From positions 124,001 through 188,000 of the forward strand of contig CANMPP010000004.1 of assembly GCA_947499735.1 (NCBI GenBank): a stretch of DNA of 64,000 nucleotides, in the 5' to 3' direction. Source of the DNA: an uncultured Pelagimonas sp. (lineage in GTDB: Bacteria; Pseudomonadota; Alphaproteobacteria; Rhodobacterales; Rhodobacteraceae). Every line of letters begins with the position of its first letter. Positions within the stretch are counted from its first letter, which is position 1. The position numbers and the translations under genes are program-made. Below, in pieces: positions 8,914 through 18,800 of this stretch. A model generated the notes under the pieces. The model did no database searches, was not told where the DNA came from, and saw only the letters and a list, made by a program, of their open reading frames with translations.

Positions 8914-9513
8914 TTATAGGGTCTCCTTGGATTTGTCGTCTTCGTCATCTTCATGCAGTTCACGATAGGATGCGCCCGGCAGCGCCTTAAAGCTTTCGCT
9001 AAGCTGCCCCGGGAACCAAGTCGATTGCAGGCCTTCCAGACCTGGCAATTGCTTTAAAATCGATGCGGTTACACTGGCGCATTGGGCAGAGCCCACATGA
9101 CCATTCGCCATCACCAATTGCAGCGCCTGTTCAGCCACCTCTGGCGCAACCTCTAGCGTTTGAATACGAACGTGGAATGTTGATCGCGCATGACTGCGTT
9201 CAAACCAATCCCGAATGGGCGGCGTGATGCCATACAACACATCGCCAATTTCAGGCATCTGATCCAAATCAACCGAACCCGCTGGATCAAAAATAACGCG
9301 TTGTGACGCATTGATCATCAATGCCGTATGGGCCCCGCGCCCCGTACGATTGTTGATCATCGTATAAAGCGTCAGGGATTTGGGGCCAGGGGCAACATAG
9401 GCCGCGGCAGCGGCCTCTTCTGGTGTGGCCGTGGTCGGGGTCACCGCAAGGGTTCCGCAGCCCGACAGAAACGCCATGACCGCAAGGCCGGCCAAAGGTA
9501 TTAGAAACCGCAT
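8914..9513 (-). CDS. Lipoprotein, function unknown
   Basis: A 199-residue exported protein. MRFLIPLAGLAVMAFLSGC is a classical lipoprotein signal with lipobox LSGC (Cys19), and the Ala/Thr-rich stretch after it is a flexible tether. The mature domain contains GRGAHTALMINASQRVIFDPA near its start and HARSTFHVRIQTL, a pattern reminiscent of NlpC/P60-like folds (H followed by a beta hairpin, later AQCASVTASIL), but I cannot define a catalytic Cys/His pair with certainty. The C-terminus is strongly acidic (EDDEDDKSKE). It lies downstream of the small cytochrome oxidase subunit gene. Confidence 0.65.
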   Translation of the reverse strand: MRFLIPLAGLAVMAFLSGCGTLAVTPTTATPEEAAAAAYVAPGPKSLTLYTMINNRTGRGAHTALMINASQRVIFDPAGSVDLDQMPEIGDVLYGITPPIRDWFERSHARSTFHVRIQTLEVAPEVAEQALQLVMANGHVGSAQCASVTASILKQLPGLEGLQSTWFPGQLSESFKALPGASYRELHEDDEDDKSKETL

Positions 9514-9550
9514 TTGTAAATTACTCTTTTGGGTCGCTCAGCGCGAGACT

Positions 9551-9685
9551 TTATGCGCCGGTAACAGCCAAAATGACAACTAGCACAAAGATACCGATCA
9601 ACGCGCCGACTGTGAATTTGATAAATCCGTTAAAGGTCTTTTCCTGTTCGGTGATATCCATCGAGCCGACTTTATGTTCTGCCAT
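9551..9685 (-). CDS. aa3-type cytochrome c oxidase subunit IV (44 residues)
   Basis: A very short gene. The reverse strand from the ATG at 9685 reads MAEHKVGSMDITEQEKTF and then a single membrane helix (about 21-42, ending VILAVTGA) before TAA. This matches the bacterial cytochrome c oxidase subunit IV family (CoxIV of the Paracoccus/Rhodobacter aa3 oxidase): a short acidic cytoplasmic helix containing MDI-EQEKTF followed by one transmembrane helix. In the Paracoccus enzyme the subunit is dispensable for catalysis. It stands alone, away from other oxidase genes, as is common for this subunit. Confidence 0.85.
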   Translation of the reverse strand: MAEHKVGSMDITEQEKTFNGFIKFTVGALIGIFVLVVILAVTGA

Positions 9686-9788
9686 GATCGTATCCTTACA
9701 TCTGCTTTAAGGGCTGGCTTAGCGCATCTTGGTTAAAGAGTCATCATTTGACGCAGCTCGATTGCGCAAGATTAGGTGAGTTTGTAGG

Positions 9789-10253
9789 CTAGGCTTCGCC
9801 TGTATCACGCTCCATCTCTTCCGACAGGCGGAAACCAATGCGGCGCGCAGTTTCTTCTTCCGGGGCTTTTGGCAAGGCGCGCAACATCACATTCAATTGG
9901 CTGACATGCTGGATCAATTGCGTACGCGCACCAGACATATCAGATCCATAAAATGTCAAAATGTCAGGATCAAAGAACCCCATGCCCTCGATGCGCATAA
10001 CACCAACATCGCCACCAGTCATGCCCATGGCGACCTCATGTTCAGCATCCAGATGTTCCTCAAATTTTTTGATATACAGAACCAGACGCTGATAGGCCCA
10101 TTCGGCCGGGCTTTTTTGGTCAACAGGTTTCGCTGACATCGTCGCGGGCAGACCATCAAGATCTGCAGGATCTGTTGTATGAACATCAACTTTACGCGGC
10201 AAAGCGGATGCTTCCAATGCTTCCGCTGCGGTTTTGATTGCATCATCACTCAT
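9789..10253 (-). CDS. Conserved hypothetical protein (DUF6173-like)
   Basis: A 154-residue soluble protein from the ATG at 10253 (MSDDAIKTAAEAL). The frame is open to 10343, but the extension is Cys/Ser-rich and unlike the body. A central helix-rich part (SPAEWAYQRLVLYIKKFEEH) leads into EVAMGMTGGDVGVMRIEGMG and FFDPDILTFYGSD, then a terminal helix region. The composition is acidic and there is no signal peptide. I associate it tentatively with the DUF6173 family common in Rhodobacteraceae; no biochemical function is known to me. Confidence 0.6.
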   Translation of the reverse strand: MSDDAIKTAAEALEASALPRKVDVHTTDPADLDGLPATMSAKPVDQKSPAEWAYQRLVLYIKKFEEHLDAEHEVAMGMTGGDVGVMRIEGMGFFDPDILTFYGSDMSGARTQLIQHVSQLNVMLRALPKAPEEETARRIGFRLSEEMERDTGEA

Positions 10254-10381
10254 TGAAAAAGCCCTTGTCTTTCCATCGCAGGCCACGACCCGCTGACTAT
10301 GTTCTGTGACATGCAGATTGGCAGAAATTGAACAAAGAGACACCCCATCTTTTAGATCCGGCGTCAGAGCCCCCCATCACG

Positions 10382-11410
10382 TCACTTTTGCTGATACACA
10401 TAGCGCCCGGTTTCCGACAGGCTGCGCGCTACACGACCCGCATGAAACAGATGCTGACAATGGGCGACGGCCTCGACCATAGCCAACCCATATTCACTGG
10501 CACCGATCGGGCGTTTAAACAAAATTGGGAAACAATCGCAGGCCGTTTGCGGGGTGAGCAAATGTGCCTCCAATCGCTTCAAGGCACTATGGTGGTTGTC
10601 AATCAGGTGCTTCAACCGCAAAGGAACCCCGTGAAAAGGCAACTTATGCCCCCCCAAAGCAAGATGATCCTCACGTGCCAAGGCGCTTAGCCGTTCACAG
10701 CTTTCCAACCATTCAGCCATCGGATCGGCCTCAGGTTCAGATGCATAGACACCAATATTGGGGCTGATTGATGGTAGGATCTGATCACCGGCAAGGATCA
10801 GATTGTCATCCCGGCTCCAAAACGTTGCATGGAATTCTGCATGTCCGTGGCCAATGTGTATGTCCCAGTCACGTCCACCTGCACGCAAAACCTGTCCCTC
10901 TGACAAGGACGTAAACCCATAAGGCAAGGGTGCTACCACATCAGCGTAGTTAAATGGCTTTTCGCGCGTTCGGGCCTCCATAATGTCATCGGACATGCCA
11001 GCGCGATGCCAAAAGGCCAGGTTTTCCGGTTTCTGTTCTTGATCCACGTCCAGGATCAACATGCGTGTCAGCAACCACGCTGTGCGCGTCATCAATAGTT
11101 CTACGCCCAGTTCCGTTTGAAACCACCCGGCCAAACCAACATGATCTGGATGATGATGCGTAACAATCAGACGTTTGACCGGTTTACCCGCCAACGGACC
11201 ATCTAACAGGCTGCGCCAAATATGTTTGGTTTTTCGGGATGCAAAGCCGGTATCAACAATCGTCCAGCTGTCACCATCATCCAGCGCATAAACATTCACA
11301 TGATCCAACGCCATCGGCAAAGGCAGTCGCATCCAAAGGACACCCTCTGCCACCTCGATCGCCGTTCCGGTTTCCGGTGGAGTGTCCCACGGATAGGATA
11401 TTGGGGTCAT
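10382..11410 (-). CDS. MBL-fold metallo-hydrolase
   Basis: A 342-residue metallo-beta-lactamase-fold hydrolase. The zinc motif THHHPDH is at 84-90, the family HVNVYALDDG strand and IVDTGF loop at about 36-55, and later GHGHAEFHATFW and LAGDQILPSISP supply the remaining metal ligands. A C-terminal helical extension resembles the winged-helix tail of LACTB2-type enzymes. Its ATG immediately follows the TAA of the acyl-CoA dehydrogenase gene with no spacer, so the two are one operon. Hydrolysis of a thioester or related acyl-CoA product is a reasonable guess; the substrate is not shown by sequence. Confidence 0.85.
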   Translation of the reverse strand: MTPISYPWDTPPETGTAIEVAEGVLWMRLPLPMALDHVNVYALDDGDSWTIVDTGFASRKTKHIWRSLLDGPLAGKPVKRLIVTHHHPDHVGLAGWFQTELGVELLMTRTAWLLTRMLILDVDQEQKPENLAFWHRAGMSDDIMEARTREKPFNYADVVAPLPYGFTSLSEGQVLRAGGRDWDIHIGHGHAEFHATFWSRDDNLILAGDQILPSISPNIGVYASEPEADPMAEWLESCERLSALAREDHLALGGHKLPFHGVPLRLKHLIDNHHSALKRLEAHLLTPQTACDCFPILFKRPIGASEYGLAMVEAVAHCQHLFHAGRVARSLSETGRYVYQQK

Positions 11411-13108
11411 TTACACTGCCAGATCATCTTCGCTCAAAGCCATCAGCTCTGCACTATCCTGCCGCGCATGGGCCAGCAAGCCGTGATATTCAGGCAAAAG
11501 CCGCGTGATATAGAAGCGCGCCAGTTTTTCATGCGCCCCGCCGCGTTCGGCCATGGCCGCACGCAAATGGTAATGCGCACCCAGCACACGGGCAAAGCCG
11601 CGCAAAAATGGCACAGATCCCCCAAAGCGATCCGCCATATCCTTGGCCAATAGCGTTTCCACCGCTTCGCGCAACGTTTCGGCGGCCTGCCAAACAGGTT
11701 CTGCCAGATCAGGCATGACCAAACGCGCAGCTTCTGCGCCTTCCTCGATTTCATCAAGCAGCGAAAAGGCTGTGTCACCACCATCCATCAATTTGCGCCC
11801 GACCAGATCCATGGCCTGAATGCCGTTTGTGCCCTCATAAATCGACGTAACGCGCACATCGCGGGCAAATTGCGCCGCGCCGGTTTCTTCAATGAACCCC
11901 ATCCCGCCATGCACTTGTACACCTAGATTTGCGACTTCATGTCCGATATCGGTGCCAAATGCCTTGGCAATCGGCGTTAGAAACGCCGCCCGCGCCGCCA
12001 TACCGGCATCGCCGGCATGTCCCAGATCAATCCCAACGGCACAGTCCAATGCAATCGCGCGGGCCGCAAAAACCTCGGCCTTCATGGTGGCCAACATACG
12101 GCGCACATCGGCATGACCAAAGATTGTCCCGGTTTCGCTGCGCCCTTGTTTGCGTTCATGCGCATAGGCCAGCGCCGCTTGATAGGCAGCCTCGGCCACA
12201 CCAAGCCCCTGAATGCCCACCCCCAAACGAGCATTGTTCATCATTGTGAACATTGCGCGCAAACCACCATGGGGTTCGCCGACCAACCAACCGGTTGCGC
12301 CTTCATAGCTCATGACGCATGTCGGGGATCCATGAATGCCCAGTTTATGCTCTAGGCTAACAACACGTAGGTTGTTTTCCGCACCAACATTGCCATCCTC
12401 GGCCACCATATTTCGCGGCACAAGAAACAACGAAATCCCTTTTGACCCCGGTGCAGCCTCTGGCAAACGCGCCAGAACCAAATGGATCACGTTTTCCGAG
12501 AAATCGTTATCACCCCATGTGATGTAAATCTTTTGCCCTGTGATCGCATAGGACCCGTCACCATTCGGTTCTGCCTTGGTGGTCAACGCCCCCACATCCG
12601 AACCGGCCTGCGGTTCGGTCAGGTTCATTGTGCCCGTCCATTCACCGCTGATCAGTTTGGGCAGATATGTTTCTTTCAATGCGTCGCTGGCATGGGCTTC
12701 GATCGCTTCGATTTGCCCCTGAGACATCAGAACCTGCAACTGCAATGACAGGCAGGCGCTGGCCATCATTTCGTTTACCATACAAGTTAAGGTCGCGGGC
12801 AAACCCATGCCGCCATTGTCGGGATGTGCGGAAATCGCCGTCCAGCCGCCCTCGGTGATGGTTTGATAGGCCTCGGCGAAACCGGGGGATGTCACAACCG
12901 TTCCATCCTTTAGCACAGCCGGGGTCAAATCACCTGCGCGCTGAAGCGGGGTCATCACATCCTCGGCCAATTTTGCGGCTTCAGACAAAATCGCCTGCGC
13001 TGTGTCTGGGCCCGCTTCGCTAAATACATCCGTGGCGGCAACGCGGTCATAGCCCACAACATGCTTCATCATCAGACGAAAATCGTTCAGCGGCGCGCGA
13101 TAACTCAT
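11411..13108 (-). CDS. Acyl-CoA dehydrogenase (DmdC-like, long form)
   Basis: A 565-residue FAD-dependent acyl-CoA dehydrogenase. The N-terminal segment (MSYRAPLNDFRLMMKHVVGY) and extra C-terminal domain place it in the long group that includes 3-methylmercaptopropionyl-CoA dehydrogenase DmdC. Visible motifs: TEPQAGSDVGAL (FAD/substrate loop), NLGVQVHGGMGFIEETG, and the catalytic-region signature RDVRVTSIYEGTNGIQAMDL. Electrons would leave via ETF to the ETF-ubiquinone oxidoreductase encoded at 4.3-5.9 kb. It is directly followed (TAA-ATG) by an MBL-fold hydrolase. DMSP demethylation is possible in this lineage, but paralogues are many and the true substrate is open. Confidence 0.88.
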   Translation of the reverse strand: MSYRAPLNDFRLMMKHVVGYDRVAATDVFSEAGPDTAQAILSEAAKLAEDVMTPLQRAGDLTPAVLKDGTVVTSPGFAEAYQTITEGGWTAISAHPDNGGMGLPATLTCMVNEMMASACLSLQLQVLMSQGQIEAIEAHASDALKETYLPKLISGEWTGTMNLTEPQAGSDVGALTTKAEPNGDGSYAITGQKIYITWGDNDFSENVIHLVLARLPEAAPGSKGISLFLVPRNMVAEDGNVGAENNLRVVSLEHKLGIHGSPTCVMSYEGATGWLVGEPHGGLRAMFTMMNNARLGVGIQGLGVAEAAYQAALAYAHERKQGRSETGTIFGHADVRRMLATMKAEVFAARAIALDCAVGIDLGHAGDAGMAARAAFLTPIAKAFGTDIGHEVANLGVQVHGGMGFIEETGAAQFARDVRVTSIYEGTNGIQAMDLVGRKLMDGGDTAFSLLDEIEEGAEAARLVMPDLAEPVWQAAETLREAVETLLAKDMADRFGGSVPFLRGFARVLGAHYHLRAAMAERGGAHEKLARFYITRLLPEYHGLLAHARQDSAELMALSEDDLAV

Positions 13109-13275
13109 GTTTCTTTCTCCTCGCCGGGTGCAAAGCCCTCTGGCCTTGGCAAGTCCGGCCCAATCCGGTAGGCAGCAAAATTACCTTGTCAATGTCCATC
13201 AAAGGCTAGCTGCGCATATACGCGCCGCCAATCAAAACGCGGCGTCACAATGATCGGCACCCTACGGAACAGCTC

Positions 13276-14229
13276 ATGACTGAACAGTTACTTTCCCAAG
13301 ACCCCGGTTTCGCCCGTGCTGCAGATCTGCTGCAAAGCGGTGAACAAGTCGCCTTTGCAACGGAAACGGTTTACGGGCTGGGAGCGGATGCGCGCAATGA
13401 CACGGCCGTGGCAGGAATTTACGCCGCCAAAGGCCGCCCCAGTTTCAATCCCTTGATCGTCCACGTCGGCTCCAAAGACATTGCACAGCGCTATGTCGTC
13501 TGGTCTGAACTGGCGGATAAAGTGGCAGAAGCGTTCTGGCCGGGTCCGCTGACATTGGTGCTGCCTTTGCGTTTGGAAACCAGCATTTCCAAACTGGTGA
13601 CGGCGGGTTTGGACAGCTTGGCCATCCGTGTCCCTGCACATCCCTCGGCCCAGAGCTTGTTACAGGTCTTTGATGGGCCTCTCGCGGCTCCTTCGGCGAA
13701 CCCATCAGGTCGGATTAGTCCGACAACGGCCAGCCATGTCATGAACGGTTTGAACGGAAAAATCGCGGCTGTTCTGGATGGGGGATCCTGCGCTGTGGGA
13801 TTAGAATCGACCATTCTGGACCTGACCGGTCATCCAGCCCTTTTGCGCGCAGGCGGTATATCAGCTGAAGCGTTGGAAACCCTATTGGGACAAGGTGTAT
13901 CACTGCACCATAGCGCCACACCGGGCAAAGTGACCGCACCTGGGCAATTGTCATCCCATTATGCGCCCAACGCATCTGTACGATTGAATGCAACTGAATG
14001 GCACACAGGTGAATCCCGTTTGGGATTTGGCAATGTGGACTGTGATTTGAACCTATCTGAAACCAGCGATTTGACAGAGGCAGCTGCGAACCTGTTTGCC
14101 CATCTTCACAGCCTTGATCGCATGAACCGCCCGATTGCAGTTTCACCCATCCCCGAGACCGGTTTGGGCATGGCGATCAACGACCGCTTGACCCGGGCTG
14201 CGTCACCCAGACAGGCCGTTGAAAATTAG
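13276..14229 (+). CDS. L-threonylcarbamoyladenylate synthase, Sua5 long form
   Basis: A 317-residue enzyme that makes threonylcarbamoyl-AMP from threonine, bicarbonate and ATP for t6A37 tRNA modification. The YrdC domain includes ATETVYGLGADA, KGRPSFNPLIVHV, SANPSGRISPTTASHV and VGLESTILDL. The additional C-terminal Sua5 domain (after SSHYAPNA) makes it the long, Sua5-type version rather than TsaC. Its end overlaps the convergent yqgE gene by 4 bp. Confidence 0.92.
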   Translation: MTEQLLSQDPGFARAADLLQSGEQVAFATETVYGLGADARNDTAVAGIYAAKGRPSFNPLIVHVGSKDIAQRYVVWSELADKVAEAFWPGPLTLVLPLRLETSISKLVTAGLDSLAIRVPAHPSAQSLLQVFDGPLAAPSANPSGRISPTTASHVMNGLNGKIAAVLDGGSCAVGLESTILDLTGHPALLRAGGISAEALETLLGQGVSLHHSATPGKVTAPGQLSSHYAPNASVRLNATEWHTGESRLGFGNVDCDLNLSETSDLTEAAANLFAHLHSLDRMNRPIAVSPIPETGLGMAINDRLTRAASPRQAVEN

Positions 14230-14810
14230 GCTGTGCCCCCTTCTGAGGACAACATCAAAGGATCGATACCCAAGATCCCCAGAGCCGCCAGCCATTTCTC
14301 TCGGTCGGTTGTGTCGAAAATCACATCTGCCAGCGCGTCACAGACAAGCCAAGCGTTTTGCGCCAATTCACCCTCTAACTGCCCCGCACCCCAGCCAGCA
14401 TATCCCAAAAGAACCAAACGCCGTTCAGGGCCTTGCCCTTGGCCTATTTCCTCTAAAACATCCACTGTTGCTGTCAGGCTGACACCTTCGATCACGCGGT
14501 GAGATTCCAAACCCGATTCGAAATCTTCTGAATGCAAAACGAAACCGCGGCCCATTTCGACGGGCCCCCCAAAATGCACAGGCTTGCGTTCGTCGTCATC
14601 AGAGATCTCAAGCGACAGATTTTCATATAGATCGCCCAATTTAACATCATCGGTCGGCTTATTGACGATCAGCCCCATCGCACCTTTTTCGGAATGTTCG
14701 CAAAGCAGAACAAGCGACTGGTCAAATCTGGGATCTCCCATGTCAGGCATGGATATCAAAAATTTCCCAGTAAGGTCAGATGCATCTTCAGTCAAAGACC
14801 GGTTCGCCAT
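14226..14810 (-). CDS. YqgE/AlgH family protein (DUF179)
   Basis: A 194-residue protein of the UPF0301 (YqgE/AlgH) family. Conserved blocks: LTGKFLISMPDMGDPRFDQS, LLCEHSEKGAMGLIVNKP, FGGPVEMGRGFVLHS and LVLLGYAGWGAGQLEGEL. AlgH was named as an alginate regulator in Pseudomonas, but its molecular role is not settled. It converges with the Sua5 gene and is divergent from the DsbD-N-like gene. Confidence 0.9.
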   Translation of the reverse strand: MANRSLTEDASDLTGKFLISMPDMGDPRFDQSLVLLCEHSEKGAMGLIVNKPTDDVKLGDLYENLSLEISDDDERKPVHFGGPVEMGRGFVLHSEDFESGLESHRVIEGVSLTATVDVLEEIGQGQGPERRLVLLGYAGWGAGQLEGELAQNAWLVCDALADVIFDTTDREKWLAALGILGIDPLMLSSEGGTA

Positions 14811-14958
14811 TACACTTCCTTCAATATACCACGTCCACCATGACGGGCCTATTCAACAGTTACAAGGCCATGTGTTAATAAAGCAAAGGTGAAAACATTG
14901 CAGAACTTTCGCTGGATTGTGACTTTTACTTTACCAACGAGTTGTGCAAATCGGGGTC

Positions 14959-15798
14959 ATGACACATCGATCAGACACACAATTTGCCGTTTTAAATCGC
15001 CTTAGGACCTCCTGTGGGGCCTGTTGTCTTATTGCGGCTTTGGCCAATGTATCTATGGCAGAGGCCAAAGATTTCTCAAACGTCATAACGGCCCGCTTGT
15101 TGCCCGGATGGCAGCTGGCTGACGGAACGCAAATGGCAGGTCTGTCTTTGCAGCTAGAGCCGGGCTGGAAAACCTATTGGCGCACGCCAGGTGATAGCGG
15201 GATCCCCCCGCAATTCGATTGGACCGGGTCACGCAACGTGCTGGATGTCGATGTGCTGTTTCCAAGACCACGCGTGTTTCACGAAGACGGCGGTCGCACC
15301 ATTGGCTACAAAGGCACCGTGATCCTGCCCTTACAGATCACGCCAGATCAAATCGGTGACGACATACATCTTGCCGCCCAAATCGAACTGGGCATCTGTC
15401 GTGAAGTCTGCCTGCCCCATCGCGTGTCTGTGGATCTAGATCTGACACATGTTTCACAGCAACCGGATGCAAAAATCGCGGCCTCTCTTGCCAGCATTCC
15501 GTTTGACGGTGAAGATCTTGGACTGCCTGCAGTGTCCTGTACCGTCACGCCGGGAGAATATGGGCTACGCCTGACGTCTCGTATCAAGGTCACAGGCCAA
15601 CCGACCGATGCAGTGATTGAATCCAGCGATCCAAATATCTGGATCAGCGAGCCACAGACATCATATGAAAACGGCTATCTGATTGCGACTTCCGAATTGA
15701 TGCATATGAGCGCTGATAGCTTTGCGCTGGATCGCTCAAGCCTGATCTACACACTGTTCGGTCCCGACCAATCATATGAAATGCACGGCTGTTCCTGA
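14959..15798 (+). CDS. Periplasmic DsbD-N/ScsB-like domain protein
   Basis: A protein of about 279 residues starting at the ATG at 14959 (a GTG at 14944 is a possible earlier start). A hydrophobic N-terminus ending near NVSMAEAKD suggests export. The body corresponds to the N-terminal immunoglobulin-like domain of DsbD/ScsB: GLSLQLEPGWKTYWRTPGDS, PPQFDWTGS, and the redox pair C147-x3-C151 in GICREVCLPH. The membrane and thioredoxin domains of full DsbD are absent, so it must work with another electron donor. It could receive reductant for periplasmic thiol or copper handling; this is inferred from fold only. Confidence 0.82.
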   Translation: MTHRSDTQFAVLNRLRTSCGACCLIAALANVSMAEAKDFSNVITARLLPGWQLADGTQMAGLSLQLEPGWKTYWRTPGDSGIPPQFDWTGSRNVLDVDVLFPRPRVFHEDGGRTIGYKGTVILPLQITPDQIGDDIHLAAQIELGICREVCLPHRVSVDLDLTHVSQQPDAKIAASLASIPFDGEDLGLPAVSCTVTPGEYGLRLTSRIKVTGQPTDAVIESSDPNIWISEPQTSYENGYLIATSELMHMSADSFALDRSSLIYTLFGPDQSYEMHGCS

Positions 15799-15821
15799 AG
15801 CAGCAGTGATATCTCAGACGG

Positions 15822-15853
15822 AAAAAGGCGCAGGACAATCCCGCGCCTTTTTT
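15822..15853. terminator. Bidirectional hairpin terminator
   Basis: AAAAAGGCGC pairs with GCGCCTTTTT across an 11-base loop, followed by T on the + strand and by a T-run on the - strand. It separates the converging DsbD-N-like gene and RND pump gene. Confidence 0.85.
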
Positions 15854-15871
15854 AGTTCATGTTGTCCAAGG

Positions 15872-18800
15872 TCAGGCGCGTTTGCGTCCAACCGCACCCA
15901 ACGCCCCAAAGCTGGCCAGTGCAAAGATGCCCAACAAGACCGTGGCGCTACCCAACAGGAACAAAAGGAAAGCCGACAGCATTGCGCCACCGGGCATCAG
16001 ACCTGTCAACATTGCGGGCAGGGCCCCTGTGAATGCCACATGCAACATTGTCGCGCCCAGCCATGCCAGAATAAGCACCGCCGCAACGTTATACGTCAGT
16101 TGAATGCCCGTGCGTGGGAAACGCAGACCACGTTTGGCCGCAGCAACGAACCGTGCAATATCATGCTGTGCTGCCATCAATGCAGGCACAACAATCAAAA
16201 CCAGGAAAAATCCTGCACCCAAACCATAGACCAAGGTGATCACAGTTGGTTTTAGGAATTCCGCTTGTGTCGAACGTTCATACAGCAGCGGCGCAAGACC
16301 CAGAACCGTTGTGGCCGTGGTCAGGAACACCGCACGCAAACGATCTGCTGCGCCATCTATGATCGACGGCACAAGCCCGCGATCTTCTGCAAATTCGTCG
16401 ATTTGCGTCACAAGAACAATCGAGTCATTGATAATGATCCCGATCATACCCAATAGACCAATGACCGAGAAGATGCTCAGCGGAACACCCCAGACCCAAT
16501 GGCCGTAAATCGTACCGATCAAACCAAATGGAATGATCGACATAACGACCAACGGACGCGTCCAGCTGGCGAAAACCCAGCAAAGCACCAAATAAATCCC
16601 ACCCAATATCAAAACCAAACCGGTCATGGCATCATTCAGGAAATCGCCTTCTTGTTCAGAAAGACCCGACATAGAAAAAGCAACCTGACGACGGTTGGCA
16701 ATTTCTGGCAGGATTTCTGTTTCGACAATTTCCATGATCTCATTCGCACGGGCAGGATCATCTTCTGACACATCCCCTGTGACACTGATCAAACGCACAC
16801 CGTTTTCACGACGGACCGTTGAAAAGCCCGTGCGTTGATCCACCTGAACCAGATCGGCCAATGGCAAATAATCACCGTTGGGTGTGCGCATAAACATGCG
16901 TTCGAGGAAATCGGCGGTCAGTTCATCCTCGGGCAGCTCGACGCGGATCGCGGCAGAGCGAGGACCATCTGGATAGGTCGCAGCCTCAATACCACCCAAC
17001 CTGTCACCCAGCACGGAACCCAATGTGTCGATATCAAATCCCAATGCCGCGCCTTGCGGTGTGAGCTCGAGAATCAATTCTTCTTTGTCATAGGACAGGT
17101 TGTCCTCAACCGCAGACACTTCGCCAAATTGAGCCAGCGCTGTTTTCAGATCTTCAGACGCGGCCTTTAGGGTTTCGGAACTTGCGCCAGACAACTGGAT
17201 GTCCAATGCATCCCCACCGGGTCCATTGCGTTGACGGCGGAATGACAGCGTTTCAAGCAAAGGATGTTTCTGTGCCTGACGCTGCAGATCGGCGACGAAA
17301 TCAAACGAACTATATTCAGGTCTGAAATCTGCCTCGATCAATTCAATCGCGACCGCACCCAGTTGGAAATCCTCTTTGCTGTCTGTACCCGCCAGACCGC
17401 GCCCCGCCGTACCGCCAACCTGCGTGACAACATATGTGATCGGATTGAGACCGTAGCGTTCTTCATATTCTGCGCCTAGGCTTTCAACAGATTCTTGCAG
17501 CAAACGCATCTGTTCCAGCGTGTCATCACGATCTGCACTTGGGGCCATCGCGAAATTACCGCTGATCGACGCACGTTCTGGCGCGTTAAAGAACCGCCAT
17601 TGCACATCACCTGTGATGAACAACGCAATTTGCGATGCCAAAAGCACAACCGCACCGGCCAAAACAACATAGCGGGCCCGTACAACATATCCAACGAATG
17701 GGCGGAATAATGTATCACGGAACCAATCGAAACCGTGATTACACACCCGCGAAGGCCAATCATACCAAGGCGTTTTGCCCTGTTGCTTGGAAATCGCATG
17801 CGCCATGTGATTTGGCAAAATCAGGAAGCATTCCACAAGGGATGCCAACAAAACCGCGATCACCGTAAACGGAATATCCCCAACGATTGACCCGAACCGA
17901 CCTCCGATTGAGGTCAGGCCGAAAAACGCAATCACGGTGGTCAGTGTCGCAGAAAAAACCGGCAGCGACATGCGCTTGGCCGCATTTTCCGCCGCCTGAT
18001 ACGGGCTTTGGCCTGTTCGCGCCAAGTGGTCAGCATGTTCACCCACAACGATCGCATCGTCCACAACGATCCCGAGTGTGATGATCAGCGCGAATAGCGA
18101 GATCATATTGATCGTCAATCCGCCCACATACATCAGCGCAATGGCCGCCAAAAGCGATGCTGGAATACCAGCCGCCACCCAAATGGCCGTGCGTGCGTTG
18201 AGGAATAGGAACAGAACAACCAGCACCAGGATCAAACCTTGAGACGCGTTGCTGATCAAAATATCCAAACGTCCGGTAATCTGCTCTGAGCGCGTGCGGA
18301 TCATATCCGCCTGAACGCCCTCTGGCAGGAAAGTGCGGAATTCGGCCAACACCTCTTCAACCGAGTTTTGAATGCCGATCGCATCCCCTTGGGACGAGCG
18401 CTGAACAACAACTGTGATTGCGGGATTGTCGCCGACGTAATACGCGCGATTGCGATCTACGCCTTCGACGGTGACCGACGCAATATCGCCAATGGTGATC
18501 TTACTGCCATCCGTTTCTGATTTCAGCGCAATCGCCGCGATATCCTGTGCACTGCGTTTTTCAACACCGGTGCGCACGCGGCTACCAGATGCGCCGACAT
18601 CACCAGCCGGATCGGCCTGAACCTCGGCCTGAATGGCGTTGGCGATTTCCTGCATGGATACGTCATTGGCGATCAACTGCGTGCTTGGCACTTCAACGAT
18701 GGTTTGCGGTGCAGCCAGACCTTGAATGGACGTCCGTGTCACACCTTCTGCAAACAGGCGGATGGTCAGCTCATCCGCAAAATTTGCCAATTGGGCCACA